This document shows, piece after piece, positions 1-9,100 of a stretch of DNA of 64,000 nucleotides. The first letter of the stretch is position 1. Each line of letters begins with the position of its first letter. Origin of the DNA: VXYL01 sp965116345 (GTDB taxonomy: Bacteria; Pseudomonadota; Gammaproteobacteria; Pseudomonadales; Azotimanducaceae); the NCBI GenBank assembly GCA_965116345.1, contig OZ220680.1, positions 1,984,001-2,048,000 of the forward strand, given 5' to 3'. The notes under the pieces are model-generated. The model saw only the letters and a program-made list of their open reading frames with translations. It made no database searches and was not told the DNA's origin. Made by a program: the position numbers and the translations under genes.

Positions 1-1
1 C

Positions 2-445
2 GGCGCGGCGCGGGAGTTGGCGGCGGCCGGCAACGAAGTGAAACCCGCCGTCGAGCGGTTGGATAACGCCACGCAGAACCTCGTGCAAAGCACGCGTCAA
101 ATCGGCGATAACGCACGCCAGAGTACGGCCAGCGCCAAGCAGGTGCTGGAAGCGGCGCAGGCGGCGCTCGGCAGCGAGAGGCAGGCGATCAGCGCCACGC
201 TGGAGGGTCTCCGGCAGGTGCTCGAGGGGACCCGAGGCCAAGGCGACCGGCTCGACGACATCGATCAGAAACTCGGTCGCGCCTTCGAGGATTACCGTAC
301 GCAAGTGGAGGCGGCCGTCAATAGGTTGCAGGATCACGTCCGGGAGATGCAGGCGAAGGTGACGCCGGCGCTCGACACGATGCGCGAAGTCGTCGATCAG
401 GCCGAGCGGTTCATTCCCGAACAGGGTGGGCGGGGTCGGCGCTGA
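2..445 (+). CDS. zorA: ZorA C-terminal part (Zorya motor subunit tail), 5' truncated by window edge
   Basis: This is the last ~147 codons of a gene that begins left of the window. The visible protein is an uninterrupted, charged, Ala/Gln/Glu-rich helical coiled coil with no membrane segment, as expected for the long cytoplasmic tail of ZorA. The MotA-like membrane domain must lie upstream and is not seen. In the family, ZorA forms a proton-driven motor with ZorB, and its tail carries the infection signal to the cytoplasm. The stop codon overlaps the zorB start by one base. The identification rests mainly on the ZorB-ZorC-ZorD genes that follow. Confidence 0.85.
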   Translation, partial: GAARELAAAGNEVKPAVERLDNATQNLVQSTRQIGDNARQSTASAKQVLEAAQAALGSERQAISATLEGLRQVLEGTRGQGDRLDDIDQKLGRAFEDYRTQVEAAVNRLQDHVREMQAKVTPALDTMREVVDQAERFIPEQGGRGRR

Positions 446-1209
446 TGCGCTCGCTGACGCGGCGAACCGGGACGGAGGACGAGGAGGAGTCGTCGTTCGT
501 GTCCATGACGGATCTGACGGTGAGCTTCCTGTTCATCGTCATGATCCTGATGGCGTTCTTCGCGGTCCGCTACGCCGACGACACACCCGATCCGCTTGAA
601 GAGTATCTGCAACGCGCCGCGGAGGCTCGGTTGCGCGTGCTCGAGGCGCTACGGCAGGGAATCAAGGCGGAGTTTCCCAACCTCGTGGTGCAAATCAGTT
701 CACAGGGCGACGCGCTGCAATTGCAGGGCGAGGGACTGTTCGCGACCAACGAGAGCTCGCTGGAGGAACGTCCGCGGCGCATCGTGCACAGGATCGCCGC
801 GACGCTGCACGAGGTTCTGCCCTGCTACACGAGCGGGCGCCTCGCTGCCTGGCGTGACGCCTGCAACGCGCACTACGCGATCATCGACGCCGTGCAGATC
901 GAGGGCCACACGGACACGCAAGGCCAGGAGATGGGCAACCTGATGTTGTCGACGGCGCGCGCCAACGTGACCTTCGGCGCGATGGTCGAGTACGAGCGGG
1001 GTTTGACCGAACACCTCAACGTCCGCGGCTTCCCGGTGCTGTCAGTCTCGGGCTACGGCTGGATGCGGCCGGTGGCGAGCAACGCGACCGAGGAGGGGCG
1101 CAGCAGAAACCGACGCATAGATCTGCGGGTGATCATGTACACGCCCGTCGGACAGGACGACGTCGAGCGCGTGATAGCGCGGTTGCGTGGCGGGATGGGT
1201 CGGGTGTGA
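445..1209 (+). CDS. zorB: ZorB, MotB/OmpA-like stator subunit of type I Zorya defence
   Basis: A 254-residue protein with a short acidic cytoplasmic N-terminus and one membrane helix at about residues 24-43. Asp23 (context SMTDLTVSF) sits at the helix entrance, where MotB-type proteins carry the ion-conducting aspartate. A C-terminal OmpA/MotB peptidoglycan-binding domain follows, with GHTD at about 150-155 and NRRIDLR at about 220-226. In the family it anchors the motor to peptidoglycan and conducts ions with ZorA. It overlaps zorA by 1 base and zorC by 4 bases, so the genes are probably translationally coupled. Confidence 0.93.
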   Translation: MRSLTRRTGTEDEEESSFVSMTDLTVSFLFIVMILMAFFAVRYADDTPDPLEEYLQRAAEARLRVLEALRQGIKAEFPNLVVQISSQGDALQLQGEGLFATNESSLEERPRRIVHRIAATLHEVLPCYTSGRLAAWRDACNAHYAIIDAVQIEGHTDTQGQEMGNLMLSTARANVTFGAMVEYERGLTEHLNVRGFPVLSVSGYGWMRPVASNATEEGRSRNRRIDLRVIMYTPVGQDDVERVIARLRGGMGRV

Positions 1210-2528
1210 GACTTTCCGGGTTGCTTGGCACCAAACCCAAGCCGTTCCGGGCCAGGGCCGTGCCGTCGCTAAACCGTGTCGCCTCGGCATGCAGACGCAT
1301 CCACGACCAGTGGCCGGATGTGATGCTCGCTCCAGAACAGAACCAAGAGGCCATCGTCCAGGAGATGCTGCGTCGGGTTAAACGCGACGACTGGGAGCGG
1401 GCGACTCTAGGGGCCGTGATCCGGGCGGGAAGGGTCGCGTTCGAACCGGCGTTCAGGGATCGCCACGATCTACGGGAACTGCACGGCTTCTACGTCAAGG
1501 AGACCGAGGCATCGACCAACACAGACTTTGTCGGGGCGATGATGTCGATATATCTCGCCTCGTACGAGCCTGGTGCACCGCATTGCCGAGATCTTGCGGC
1601 TGCTCTCACGACCTCTCGGGATCGCCTCGGCCAGAAATGGTCCGAATTGCTGGAGCGCGTGCCCTATCTCCTCGATGCCCAGCGCGCGGCGCGGCGGATC
1701 GGTGCGGCGATGTTCGCCATGGGCGACCCCTTCTCAGATCTGATCAAGTTGGGTTTTCAGGATCCGTACGCTTCCGGGCTCATGGACCACGCCCATCTCG
1801 ACTATGTGAAGCGGATGGAAACGACGTTGCAGAGCGAGTCCGGGGTGCGGCACATGCTGAGTTGGCTGACCAGCGGCCGCGAGCCGAAAGCGAATGGCGC
1901 CAAGGAGGCCATCGAGGCGCTGCTGCGTCCGTGGACGTCGAACGAGCCCGGCGCCGCGATCAAGGAGATGTTGACCGAGGAGCTCGTGGCGTCGTACCGG
2001 GATCCGCGCGTGAGACTCGGCGGCGTGTGGCGGCAGGTATCCAGCGACTGCCGGGAGGTTCTGTTGCGCTGGCTGACCGGCGCCAACATCGAGTTCTTTC
2101 TCGACGTGGTCACGGCAGTCGAGACGAGCCACATGTGGCAGCCGAGGCGCGAGTTCTGGTGGGATCTCTACGAACAGGGCGAGATCGACGCGGCCTGGGT
2201 GGCATTCAGTCCGAACGCCGTGGAGACCGCGGAGCGCCTGAGGCAAGTCAGGGCGAAGTCCGGAGCGCTCGAGTACGGGCTGCAAACCGCTGGGGGCACG
2301 CGCAGCAACACTTCCCTGCTGATCCTCAAGATCGCCCGCTGCATCGTCGTCGAGGGCTCGCACAACTACAAGGTCCAGATATTCAAGGAGAGCTCTACGC
2401 ATGCGCCGCGCCTCTACAAGAAAGACTACGATTGCGAGCGAATCCGCCTCGCACCCGGTCACCGTCAACAGGCGCACCTCGGAAATTGGCAGGACCGCGT
2501 ACTCGAACTCATCGCCTACTCGTCGTAA
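1206..2528 (+). CDS. zorC: ZorC, EH-signature domain protein of type I Zorya
   Basis: A 440-residue soluble protein with a GTG start inside the GTGTGA overlap with zorB. It is rich in Arg and Trp, with an EH-signature-like C-terminal half (W-rich stretch REFWWDLYEQ near residues 315-325, basic segment near 390-420). No enzyme motif is evident. In type I Zorya, ZorC is a DNA-binding accessory that works with ZorD after ZorAB activation. The position between ZorB and the SNF2 protein, the length and the domain type all fit. Its role here is assigned from context and family. Confidence 0.88.
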   Translation: MRLSGLLGTKPKPFRARAVPSLNRVASACRRIHDQWPDVMLAPEQNQEAIVQEMLRRVKRDDWERATLGAVIRAGRVAFEPAFRDRHDLRELHGFYVKETEASTNTDFVGAMMSIYLASYEPGAPHCRDLAAALTTSRDRLGQKWSELLERVPYLLDAQRAARRIGAAMFAMGDPFSDLIKLGFQDPYASGLMDHAHLDYVKRMETTLQSESGVRHMLSWLTSGREPKANGAKEAIEALLRPWTSNEPGAAIKEMLTEELVASYRDPRVRLGGVWRQVSSDCREVLLRWLTGANIEFFLDVVTAVETSHMWQPRREFWWDLYEQGEIDAAWVAFSPNAVETAERLRQVRAKSGALEYGLQTAGGTRSNTSLLILKIARCIVVEGSHNYKVQIFKESSTHAPRLYKKDYDCERIRLAPGHRQQAHLGNWQDRVLELIAYSS

Positions 2529-2543
2529 CCCACATCCGCACGC

Positions 2544-5500
2544 ATGTCCTTCGACCTCGAATACGACAACGACGGGGTAACGGTTCGACCCCGACAGCCG
2601 GGTCGCCTGCGGCGGCTGCTGGTACAGCGCCGTGGCGCCGACATCGACTCCCTGGCGGCAGCCGACCGTGACATCACCTTCGCCTTGGCTGACGTCCGTA
2701 TGGCGTGCGACACGCAACCCGATGCGGCGCGCATCACCGACGACGCCGTGCGGATGCGACACTCGGTCGCCGCCGCGCTGGACGGGAAATCGGCCCAAGC
2801 GCTGGGGCTGCCGGCGCTGGTGGACCTGACCTTCCGCACCGATGTCGAGGGTTCGCTGGGAAGCCCGTCCTTCCGGCTGCGGTACGCATGGACGAAGTAC
2901 GGTCGCGAACAGCGACCACGGCGCATCGGTTCGATTCTCGAGACCGAGGATGGGATCAGACGCATTCCCCGGTGGTTGATGGACGCCGTCGAGGTTGCCG
3001 AGAACTTCGAGTCGGGGACGGATCTCGCCGGGCACTGGGAAGCGCTGGCCCGGTTCCGGGGCGCTCTGGATCCCGGCGTCGAGATGGCGGCGGATGCCCG
3101 AGCGGCCCGGGTGTCGATGACGGACTTCCTGCAAGGCCTCGAAGTGCGGCTCGCGGACAGCTTCGGCATCGCATCGAGAACCGACGCCGATGGTTTGCTC
3201 GATTTCGATCCCGTGCCCTACTCCGGACCCAAGCTCGAGGACGTTGCCGAGGACGAGGTCGCCGAAGAACATAGCGAACTCGTGGGCGATGAAAGGGGGC
3301 GCTTCCAGCAACGGGTGCGCGATCGGGGGGCGCTGCCGGCATACCGGGTCGGTGCCGGAAGCTATCTCGTCGTCGACCGCAGCGCACAGACCGCGCTGGA
3401 TGTGATGTGCGAGAAACAGCGTGCCGAGCCGAAAGAGCGCGACGCTTTCGTGCGCAATCCAAGAACCGCCATCGCTGCCGCGACGGCCGCACGGCTGCGC
3501 GAAACGGGCGCGCTCGACGGACTCACCCCCGAAGGCGAGGAGGAAGCCATCGAGGCGAAGGCGGGCCCGGTCTTTGTCGAAACGGTGGAGTATTCGGCCC
3601 GGGTGATCGGAACGAAGGTCTACGAGGATCCGGGCCTGGACCTGGCTCCCGCGCAACCCACGACCTGGTTGCCGGAAGGCTTCGATGCGGCGGCGGGCGA
3701 GACGTTGCAGAAAATGGATGATGGATCGCTTGCCGGCCTGGCCGACGAAGTGCGCCAGGCAGTGGATGAAGGGCGCGAGTCGGTGACTGTGGAAGGTACC
3801 CAAATCCCGGCCAACGCCGCGAGTCTCGAGGCCATCGAGTCGCTGCGTCGAACGCGCAGGGAGAGCGGCCCGGAAGAGCGCGGCGGCGAGGAGGAGGCGA
3901 GCGGCAAAGGTCCGGTGATCCTCGACACCAAGCAGAATTTCGCGGATCTCGGCTGGCGACCGCAACTCGAGCCGAGGGATGAACACCTTCTCGACGGCGT
4001 GGCCGACGGCGTGACGACCGAGTTGAAGGAACATCAGTCGAAAGGTGTGGCGTGGCAGAAGGCGTGCTGGTCGGCGGGGCTTGCGGGCGTCCTCAACGCC
4101 GACGAACAGGGCCTCGGCAAGACGTTGCAGACCATCGCCTTCCTGCGCGCCGTGCAGGATCACCAGGCGAAGGTCGGCACCGGACCGACCTTTCCGCTAC
4201 TCGTCGTCGCGCCGACATCCCTGCTGCCGACCTGGGAGGCGGAAGTCGCGAAACATACGGACCGGCAGGGCCTCGGCATCGTCCTGCGCCTGTTCGGCAG
4301 CAGTCTCGGCGGCTACAAGGCCAGCGGCGCCACCGGCGTGGATACCCAATCCGGCGAGGTGAAACTGGATCTGCGCATGCTCGAGGAGGCCATCGCCGAC
4401 GGTCGCGGGCACCGTTTCTGGATGCTCACGACCTACAGCACGCTGACCAACTACCATCATTCCCTCGCCCGAATCCGGTTCAAGGTGACGGTGTTCGACG
4501 AAATCCAGGCGCTCAAGAACCCCGCCGCCTTGCGGTCCTTCGCGGCGCGCGCGATCAAGAGCGACTTCCGCATCGGCTTGACGGGGACGCCGATCGAGAA
4601 CCGGACATCCGATCTTTGGGCGGTCATGGACCAACTCGTCCCCGGGGCACTGGGCACCCTCAAGGAGTTCAACGACCGGTATGCCGAGCCCGACCAGGCG
4701 AAGATGGCCGAATTGCACGCCGAGGTGTTCCAGCCGGTGGAGGGTCGGCCTCAGTTGGCCCTGCGCCGAATCAAGGAGGAGGTCGCATCGCAGTTGCCGG
4801 AGAAATCCCGTCGGCTGCACCCGCGCCTGATGCCGCAGAGCCAGGCCGCGGCCTACGATGCCGCGCGGCTCAAGGTGACACGAGGGCGCGGAGGACTGAA
4901 GCTGCTGCATCACATCCGTTCCGTCTCGGTCCATCCCGATCTCGCGCTGCGTGATGGTAACGGGGATTTCGTTGCCGACTCGGCGAGAATCAAAGCGACG
5001 TTCGATGTGATCCGGGATCTGCGCGAGCGCGGCGAACGGGCGCTGGTGTTCATCGAACACCGGCGGGTGCAGTTTCAGTTCGTCGAGGTTGCACGTCACG
5101 AGTTCGGCCTGCCTCGGATCGACGTAATCAACGGCAACACGCCCATCAGGCAACGCCAGTTGATCGTCGAGCGGTTTCAGCGTCACCTCGACGCGGACGG
5201 CGGGTTCGATCTGCTCGTTCTGGGCACACGGGCTGCCGGTACGGGATTGACGCTGACCGCCGCGACCCATGTGATCCATGTGTCCCGATGGTGGAATCCC
5301 GCTGTGGAGGAACAGTGCAACGACCGGGTTCACCGCATCGGTCAGGAACGGGCGGTGACTGTCCACGTGCCAATGGCCGTGCATCCCGATCACCTGGAGC
5401 ATTCCTTCGACTGTCTGCTGCACAGCCTGATGAGCCGCAAGCGCAAACTCGCACAGTCGGCCCTATGGCCCATGGCCGACACGGAATCCGACATGGAGGG

Positions 5501-5648
5501 ATTGCAGGAGGGTGTGGTTCGAGCGCCAAGCGCCGGGGGCGGCGCGGGAGGCGGGGACTCCGTCGAGGCCGCGGTAGCGGCGACGTTCGCCCGCGACGGG
5601 AAACCGACACCGGTGTTCGATCCGGATGGATCGGTGGCCTACGAGTGA
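2544..5648 (+). CDS. zorD: ZorD, SNF2-family helicase effector of type I Zorya
   Basis: A 1034-residue protein. The N-terminal ~480 residues are family-specific, followed by a complete SNF2 superfamily 2 ATPase. Visible motifs are motif I DEQGLGKT near residue 520, Walker B DEIQ near 651 (family proteins usually carry DEAH or DExx), motif III TGTPIENR near 678, and C-lobe motifs GTRAAGTGLT near 893 and HRIGQ near 930. The C-terminus is Gly/Ala-rich. In type I Zorya this protein is the DNA-degrading effector recruited near the activated ZorAB motor. It starts 15 bases after zorC and no further defence gene follows. Confidence 0.93.
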   Translation: MSFDLEYDNDGVTVRPRQPGRLRRLLVQRRGADIDSLAAADRDITFALADVRMACDTQPDAARITDDAVRMRHSVAAALDGKSAQALGLPALVDLTFRTDVEGSLGSPSFRLRYAWTKYGREQRPRRIGSILETEDGIRRIPRWLMDAVEVAENFESGTDLAGHWEALARFRGALDPGVEMAADARAARVSMTDFLQGLEVRLADSFGIASRTDADGLLDFDPVPYSGPKLEDVAEDEVAEEHSELVGDERGRFQQRVRDRGALPAYRVGAGSYLVVDRSAQTALDVMCEKQRAEPKERDAFVRNPRTAIAAATAARLRETGALDGLTPEGEEEAIEAKAGPVFVETVEYSARVIGTKVYEDPGLDLAPAQPTTWLPEGFDAAAGETLQKMDDGSLAGLADEVRQAVDEGRESVTVEGTQIPANAASLEAIESLRRTRRESGPEERGGEEEASGKGPVILDTKQNFADLGWRPQLEPRDEHLLDGVADGVTTELKEHQSKGVAWQKACWSAGLAGVLNADEQGLGKTLQTIAFLRAVQDHQAKVGTGPTFPLLVVAPTSLLPTWEAEVAKHTDRQGLGIVLRLFGSSLGGYKASGATGVDTQSGEVKLDLRMLEEAIADGRGHRFWMLTTYSTLTNYHHSLARIRFKVTVFDEIQALKNPAALRSFAARAIKSDFRIGLTGTPIENRTSDLWAVMDQLVPGALGTLKEFNDRYAEPDQAKMAELHAEVFQPVEGRPQLALRRIKEEVASQLPEKSRRLHPRLMPQSQAAAYDAARLKVTRGRGGLKLLHHIRSVSVHPDLALRDGNGDFVADSARIKATFDVIRDLRERGERALVFIEHRRVQFQFVEVARHEFGLPRIDVINGNTPIRQRQLIVERFQRHLDADGGFDLLVLGTRAAGTGLTLTAATHVIHVSRWWNPAVEEQCNDRVHRIGQERAVTVHVPMAVHPDHLEHSFDCLLHSLMSRKRKLAQSALWPMADTESDMEGLQEGVVRAPSAGGGAGGGDSVEAAVAATFARDGKPTPVFDPDGSVAYE

Positions 5649-5831
5649 CCGGTCTGGCGAGACCTCCCGCGCCAAGTTTCGTGTCCGAATATCCCGTCCA
5701 TGGACCGGCGCGCCTTGCACGTGGCGCAGCTCAGGAAGAGGCCCGCCAGACCCGCGCCTTCCGCCCGCGGGTACTAAAGCCGCACCGCGCTAAGCGCTCA
5801 CGCGCTCACGCCGCCTGCCGCCGAAACCGCG

Positions 5832-5837
5832 TATAAT
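5832..5837 (+). promoter_or_regulatory. Probable sigma70 -10 box
   Basis: A perfect TATAAT lies 28 bases before the TTG start of the DUF5916 gene. No good -35 box is seen 17 bases upstream. The 216-base gap after zorD otherwise holds only small GC hairpins such as GCGCTAAGCGC. Confidence 0.55.
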
Positions 5838-5864
5838 GGGCTGTTTGCCCCACGAGGTTCCGTT

Positions 5865-8300
5865 TTGAGTCCCCCACCCGGTGTCGCCGGGGTTCTGATC
5901 GCCGCCTTTGCATCTCTCACGTGCGTCGCCGCGCTGGCTGCCACGAACCGCCTCCCCGCCGAGACCGAACCCGGTCAGGCGGCGGATGAACTCGCGCTCA
6001 CCGCCAACGGCCAGGTCGTCGTACAACGGCGGCCCACCTCCGTGGACATGCGCATCGACGGTCGACTTGAAGAGGACGCGTGGCGGGGCCTGCAGGTCCA
6101 CGACGATTTCCGCCTCATCGATCCCGACACCCTCGAGCCCGGGGCGCTGCCGACGGAAGTGGTCATCTTCTACACCGACCGCGGCCTATATCTCGGCGCG
6201 CGGATGAAGCAGGACCCGGACACGCTGGTCGAGCACTTGAGCGGACGCGACCAGGGCTATCTCAACCGCGACTACTTCTCGTTCACCCTGGACACGTCCG
6301 GCGAGGGCCGCTACGGCTTCTGGTTCCAGCTCAATCTGGGCGACTCCAAGTCCGACGGCACGATCCGGCCACAACGCCAATACGACTTCAGTTGGGACGG
6401 CGCGTGGTGGGGCGCCACCGCGCGGACGGACGACGGTTGGAGCGCGGAGTTCTTCGTGCCGTGGTCGCTGGTGAGCATGCCGAAGGCCAACGGCACACGC
6501 GTCATGGGCATCTTCGCCCAACGCAAGGTCGCGCATCTGGACGAAAGGCACGCCTGGCCGCCGCTACCGTGGACCAAGCCGAAATTCATGACAGAGTTCC
6601 AGCAACTCGCGCTGAAGAAGGTCAACCCAAGGCAGCAGTACGGCGTCATCCCCTTCGTGTCGGCGGGCTACGATCGGTTCGGCGAAGGGACGACGCGGCG
6701 GGCCGGCGTCGACATGTTCTGGCGCCCGTCCAGCAACTTCCAGTTGACGAGCACCCTGAATCCCGATTTCGGCAACGTCGAAGCGGACGACGTGATCATC
6801 AACCTCACGAACTACGAGACGTTCTTCCCGGAGAAACGCCCGTTCTTCCAGGAAGGCCAGGAGATCTTCAACACCAATGGCCGCATGTCCGGCGACGTCA
6901 CCGTCCTGCACACGCGCCGCATCGGTGGGCCCGCCGTTCGCCCCGAGGCACCCGACGGCTTCACGCTCTCGCCAACTTCGCTCGGTCGTGCGGCGGAGCT
7001 GCAAGGCGCGCTAAAGGCCACCGGGCAGCAAGGCTCGCTGCGCTACGGCTTCCTCGGAGTCACGGAAGAAGAGGCGCGTTTCGACGCTGTTCGGGGCACG
7101 GAGTCGGTGACCCTGCACGAGGACGGCCGCGACTTCGGCGCCGTACGCCTCCTGTACGAACATTCCAACGGCGGCTACCGGTCGCTGGGCTTCCTGTCGA
7201 CGGCGGTCAGCCACCCGCGGCGGGAGGCCTACGTCAACGCCGTCGACGGCCGATTGACGAGTTCGGACGGTCGTTTGCGGGTGTCCGGGCAGGTGATTGG
7301 TTCGAACGTGTCCGGTGTCGGCGGCGACGGCGTCGGCGGGATACTGGACTTCGGCTACACCCCCCGCCAGGGCGTCACGCACTACGTGTCGCTGGACGCA
7401 TTCGACCGGGGCATCGAGCTTCACGACATGGGCTTCCTGCGGCGCAACGACTACCGCAGTGCGGCGTACAACCTGTGGATGTCGAAATCCGACCTGCCGC
7501 GATTCCGCGAATCCCGCGGCAACTTCAGCATGTACCGGGGCTGGAACACCAGCGGCGAGACGATCGCCGCGAAGCTGTCGTACGACCACCGGGTGACGCT
7601 GCACAACCTGAGGCAAATACGTCTCGAGTTGGAGTACAAACCCGAGCGCTACGACGACCGGGGGAGTTTCGGCAACGGCACGTTCCGCGTGGCGGACACG
7701 GCGACCGTGGAAGCCCGTTACGAGTCCGACTCGTCGCAACGGTTCTCGTACTCGATCCGACATCAGATCGCCGGCGAAGAGATCGGCGCGGGTGTCTACC
7801 AGCGCAGCCAAGCGAACATTCGTTGGCGGCCCACCGACCGCATGACCATGGGGTTCGCGTTGCGCTACGCGGACCGGGAGGCGTGGCTGCTGCATCGGGC
7901 GAACGGCGTGTTCGCGACCTTCGAGGCCCAGGACCTGACTCCGTTCGCGACGCTGAGCTACTTCATCAACGCCCGCCAGCAGTTGCTGATGGCGTTCCAG
8001 TGGGTGGCGATTGAGGCCGAGGCCAAGCGCTTCTACAGGATGGCGGACACGCCTGACTTCCTGGTGCCGATGGAGCGAACGCCGACGGCACGAGACAACT
8101 TCTCGATTTCGCGCATAAGCCTCCAGCTACGCTATCGTTGGGAGATCGCACCCTTGTCCGACCTGTTCGTCGTGTACCGGAACAACGCCGAGTTGGCGGG
8201 TCGGGACAACCGTGGGTTCGGAGACCTCTTGGCGGACACCTTCGAGGAGACCACCGGTGAGAATCTCGCGATCAAGCTCCGCTATCGCTTCGGCAGTTGA
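5865..8300 (+). CDS. DUF5916 domain protein with CBM9-like N-domain (outer-membrane type)
   Basis: An 811-residue protein with a TTG start and a signal peptide of about 26 residues. Residues ~50-240 form a carbohydrate-binding family 9-like domain (RIDGRLEEDAW at its start). The rest is the DUF5916 region, recognised by the hallmark NPDFGNVEAD followed by FFPEKRPFFQEG near residues 300-330. The C-terminal two thirds alternate like beta strands and end in an aromatic/basic strand (YRFGS), which suggests an outer-membrane beta barrel. The substrate is unknown. The stop codon overlaps the ATG of the GOLPH3-like gene, suggesting coupling. Confidence 0.85.
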   Translation: MSPPPGVAGVLIAAFASLTCVAALAATNRLPAETEPGQAADELALTANGQVVVQRRPTSVDMRIDGRLEEDAWRGLQVHDDFRLIDPDTLEPGALPTEVVIFYTDRGLYLGARMKQDPDTLVEHLSGRDQGYLNRDYFSFTLDTSGEGRYGFWFQLNLGDSKSDGTIRPQRQYDFSWDGAWWGATARTDDGWSAEFFVPWSLVSMPKANGTRVMGIFAQRKVAHLDERHAWPPLPWTKPKFMTEFQQLALKKVNPRQQYGVIPFVSAGYDRFGEGTTRRAGVDMFWRPSSNFQLTSTLNPDFGNVEADDVIINLTNYETFFPEKRPFFQEGQEIFNTNGRMSGDVTVLHTRRIGGPAVRPEAPDGFTLSPTSLGRAAELQGALKATGQQGSLRYGFLGVTEEEARFDAVRGTESVTLHEDGRDFGAVRLLYEHSNGGYRSLGFLSTAVSHPRREAYVNAVDGRLTSSDGRLRVSGQVIGSNVSGVGGDGVGGILDFGYTPRQGVTHYVSLDAFDRGIELHDMGFLRRNDYRSAAYNLWMSKSDLPRFRESRGNFSMYRGWNTSGETIAAKLSYDHRVTLHNLRQIRLELEYKPERYDDRGSFGNGTFRVADTATVEARYESDSSQRFSYSIRHQIAGEEIGAGVYQRSQANIRWRPTDRMTMGFALRYADREAWLLHRANGVFATFEAQDLTPFATLSYFINARQQLLMAFQWVAIEAEAKRFYRMADTPDFLVPMERTPTARDNFSISRISLQLRYRWEIAPLSDLFVVYRNNAELAGRDNRGFGDLLADTFEETTGENLAIKLRYRFGS

Positions 8301-8989
8301 TGAGCGACCAGGCTGATCTACACCTACACGAGCAGTTGATGCTGCTCGCGCTACGCGACGAGAAGGGCACGCTGGAGTCGAAGGCGTCGATGTACAGCTT
8401 CGCCCTGGGCGGCGCAGTTCTCGCCGAACTCAGCATCGCCGGGCGTATCCGGGTCGCCCCCGGCAAGAAACCCTTGGTCGACCTCGTCGACAAGTCGCCG
8501 CTGGGCGAGCCCGTGCTCGACGAGTGCCTCGACAAGGTCGCGACCGCTAAGCGCCGGGCGAAGGCGGTGACCTGGGTCCAGCGATTCGCGCAAATCAAGC
8601 GTCTTCGCCACCGTGTCGCTGAAGGACTGTGTCGCCAGGGCATACTCCGCGATTCCGAGGACAAGGTGCTGTTGTTCTTCACCCGCAAGCTGTATCCGAC
8701 CATCGACCCAGGACCGGAACGCCGTCTCGTCGACCGGCTCAGGAAAGCCGTATTCAGCGACTCTCCGCCCGATCCGCAGACCGCCACCGTGGCCGCACTG
8801 GCCAACGCCGCGGGGCTCTTGGCGATCCATTTCGATCGGAAGGATCTCAGGAGACGCAAGCGTCACCTCAAGGGCATCATGGAATCCGCTCCGGCCGGCA
8901 CGGCCGCACAACAGGCGGTCCGTGCGGCGGAACAGGCAGCGGTTGCCGCGATCGTCGCCGCCAGCGCTACCGGCGCGACTAGCGGATAG
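8300..8989 (+). CDS. GOLPH3/VPS74 (GPP34) family protein
   Basis: A 229-residue protein with an N-terminal LLALRDEKGT element and a following Ala/Leu-rich helix (LGGAVLAELSIAGRI), which are hallmarks of the GPP34 fold. In eukaryotes GOLPH3 binds phosphatidylinositol-4-phosphate at the Golgi. Bacterial homologues are widespread but their function is unclear. The C-terminus is a basic segment followed by an Ala-rich tail. The ATG at 8300 overlaps the upstream TGA by one base; a TTG three bases earlier is the alternative start. Confidence 0.85.
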   Translation: MSDQADLHLHEQLMLLALRDEKGTLESKASMYSFALGGAVLAELSIAGRIRVAPGKKPLVDLVDKSPLGEPVLDECLDKVATAKRRAKAVTWVQRFAQIKRLRHRVAEGLCRQGILRDSEDKVLLFFTRKLYPTIDPGPERRLVDRLRKAVFSDSPPDPQTATVAALANAAGLLAIHFDRKDLRRRKRHLKGIMESAPAGTAAQQAVRAAEQAAVAAIVAASATGATSG

Positions 8990-9100
8990 GATCTGGACCG
9001 TCCGCAGGGGCGCCCGTATCGCACAACACGGCTTGGCGAACGGGTGTTCAGTACCGGCTGCTGCGGCGATGGTTCTTGGCGGTACGTTCGTTGCCACGTG

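Noticed and set aside
1734..4163. 809-codon frame opposite zorC/zorD
   Set aside because: A shadow frame produced by GC-rich codon bias; its translation has no domain pattern, while the plus strand encodes recognisable ZorC/ZorD.
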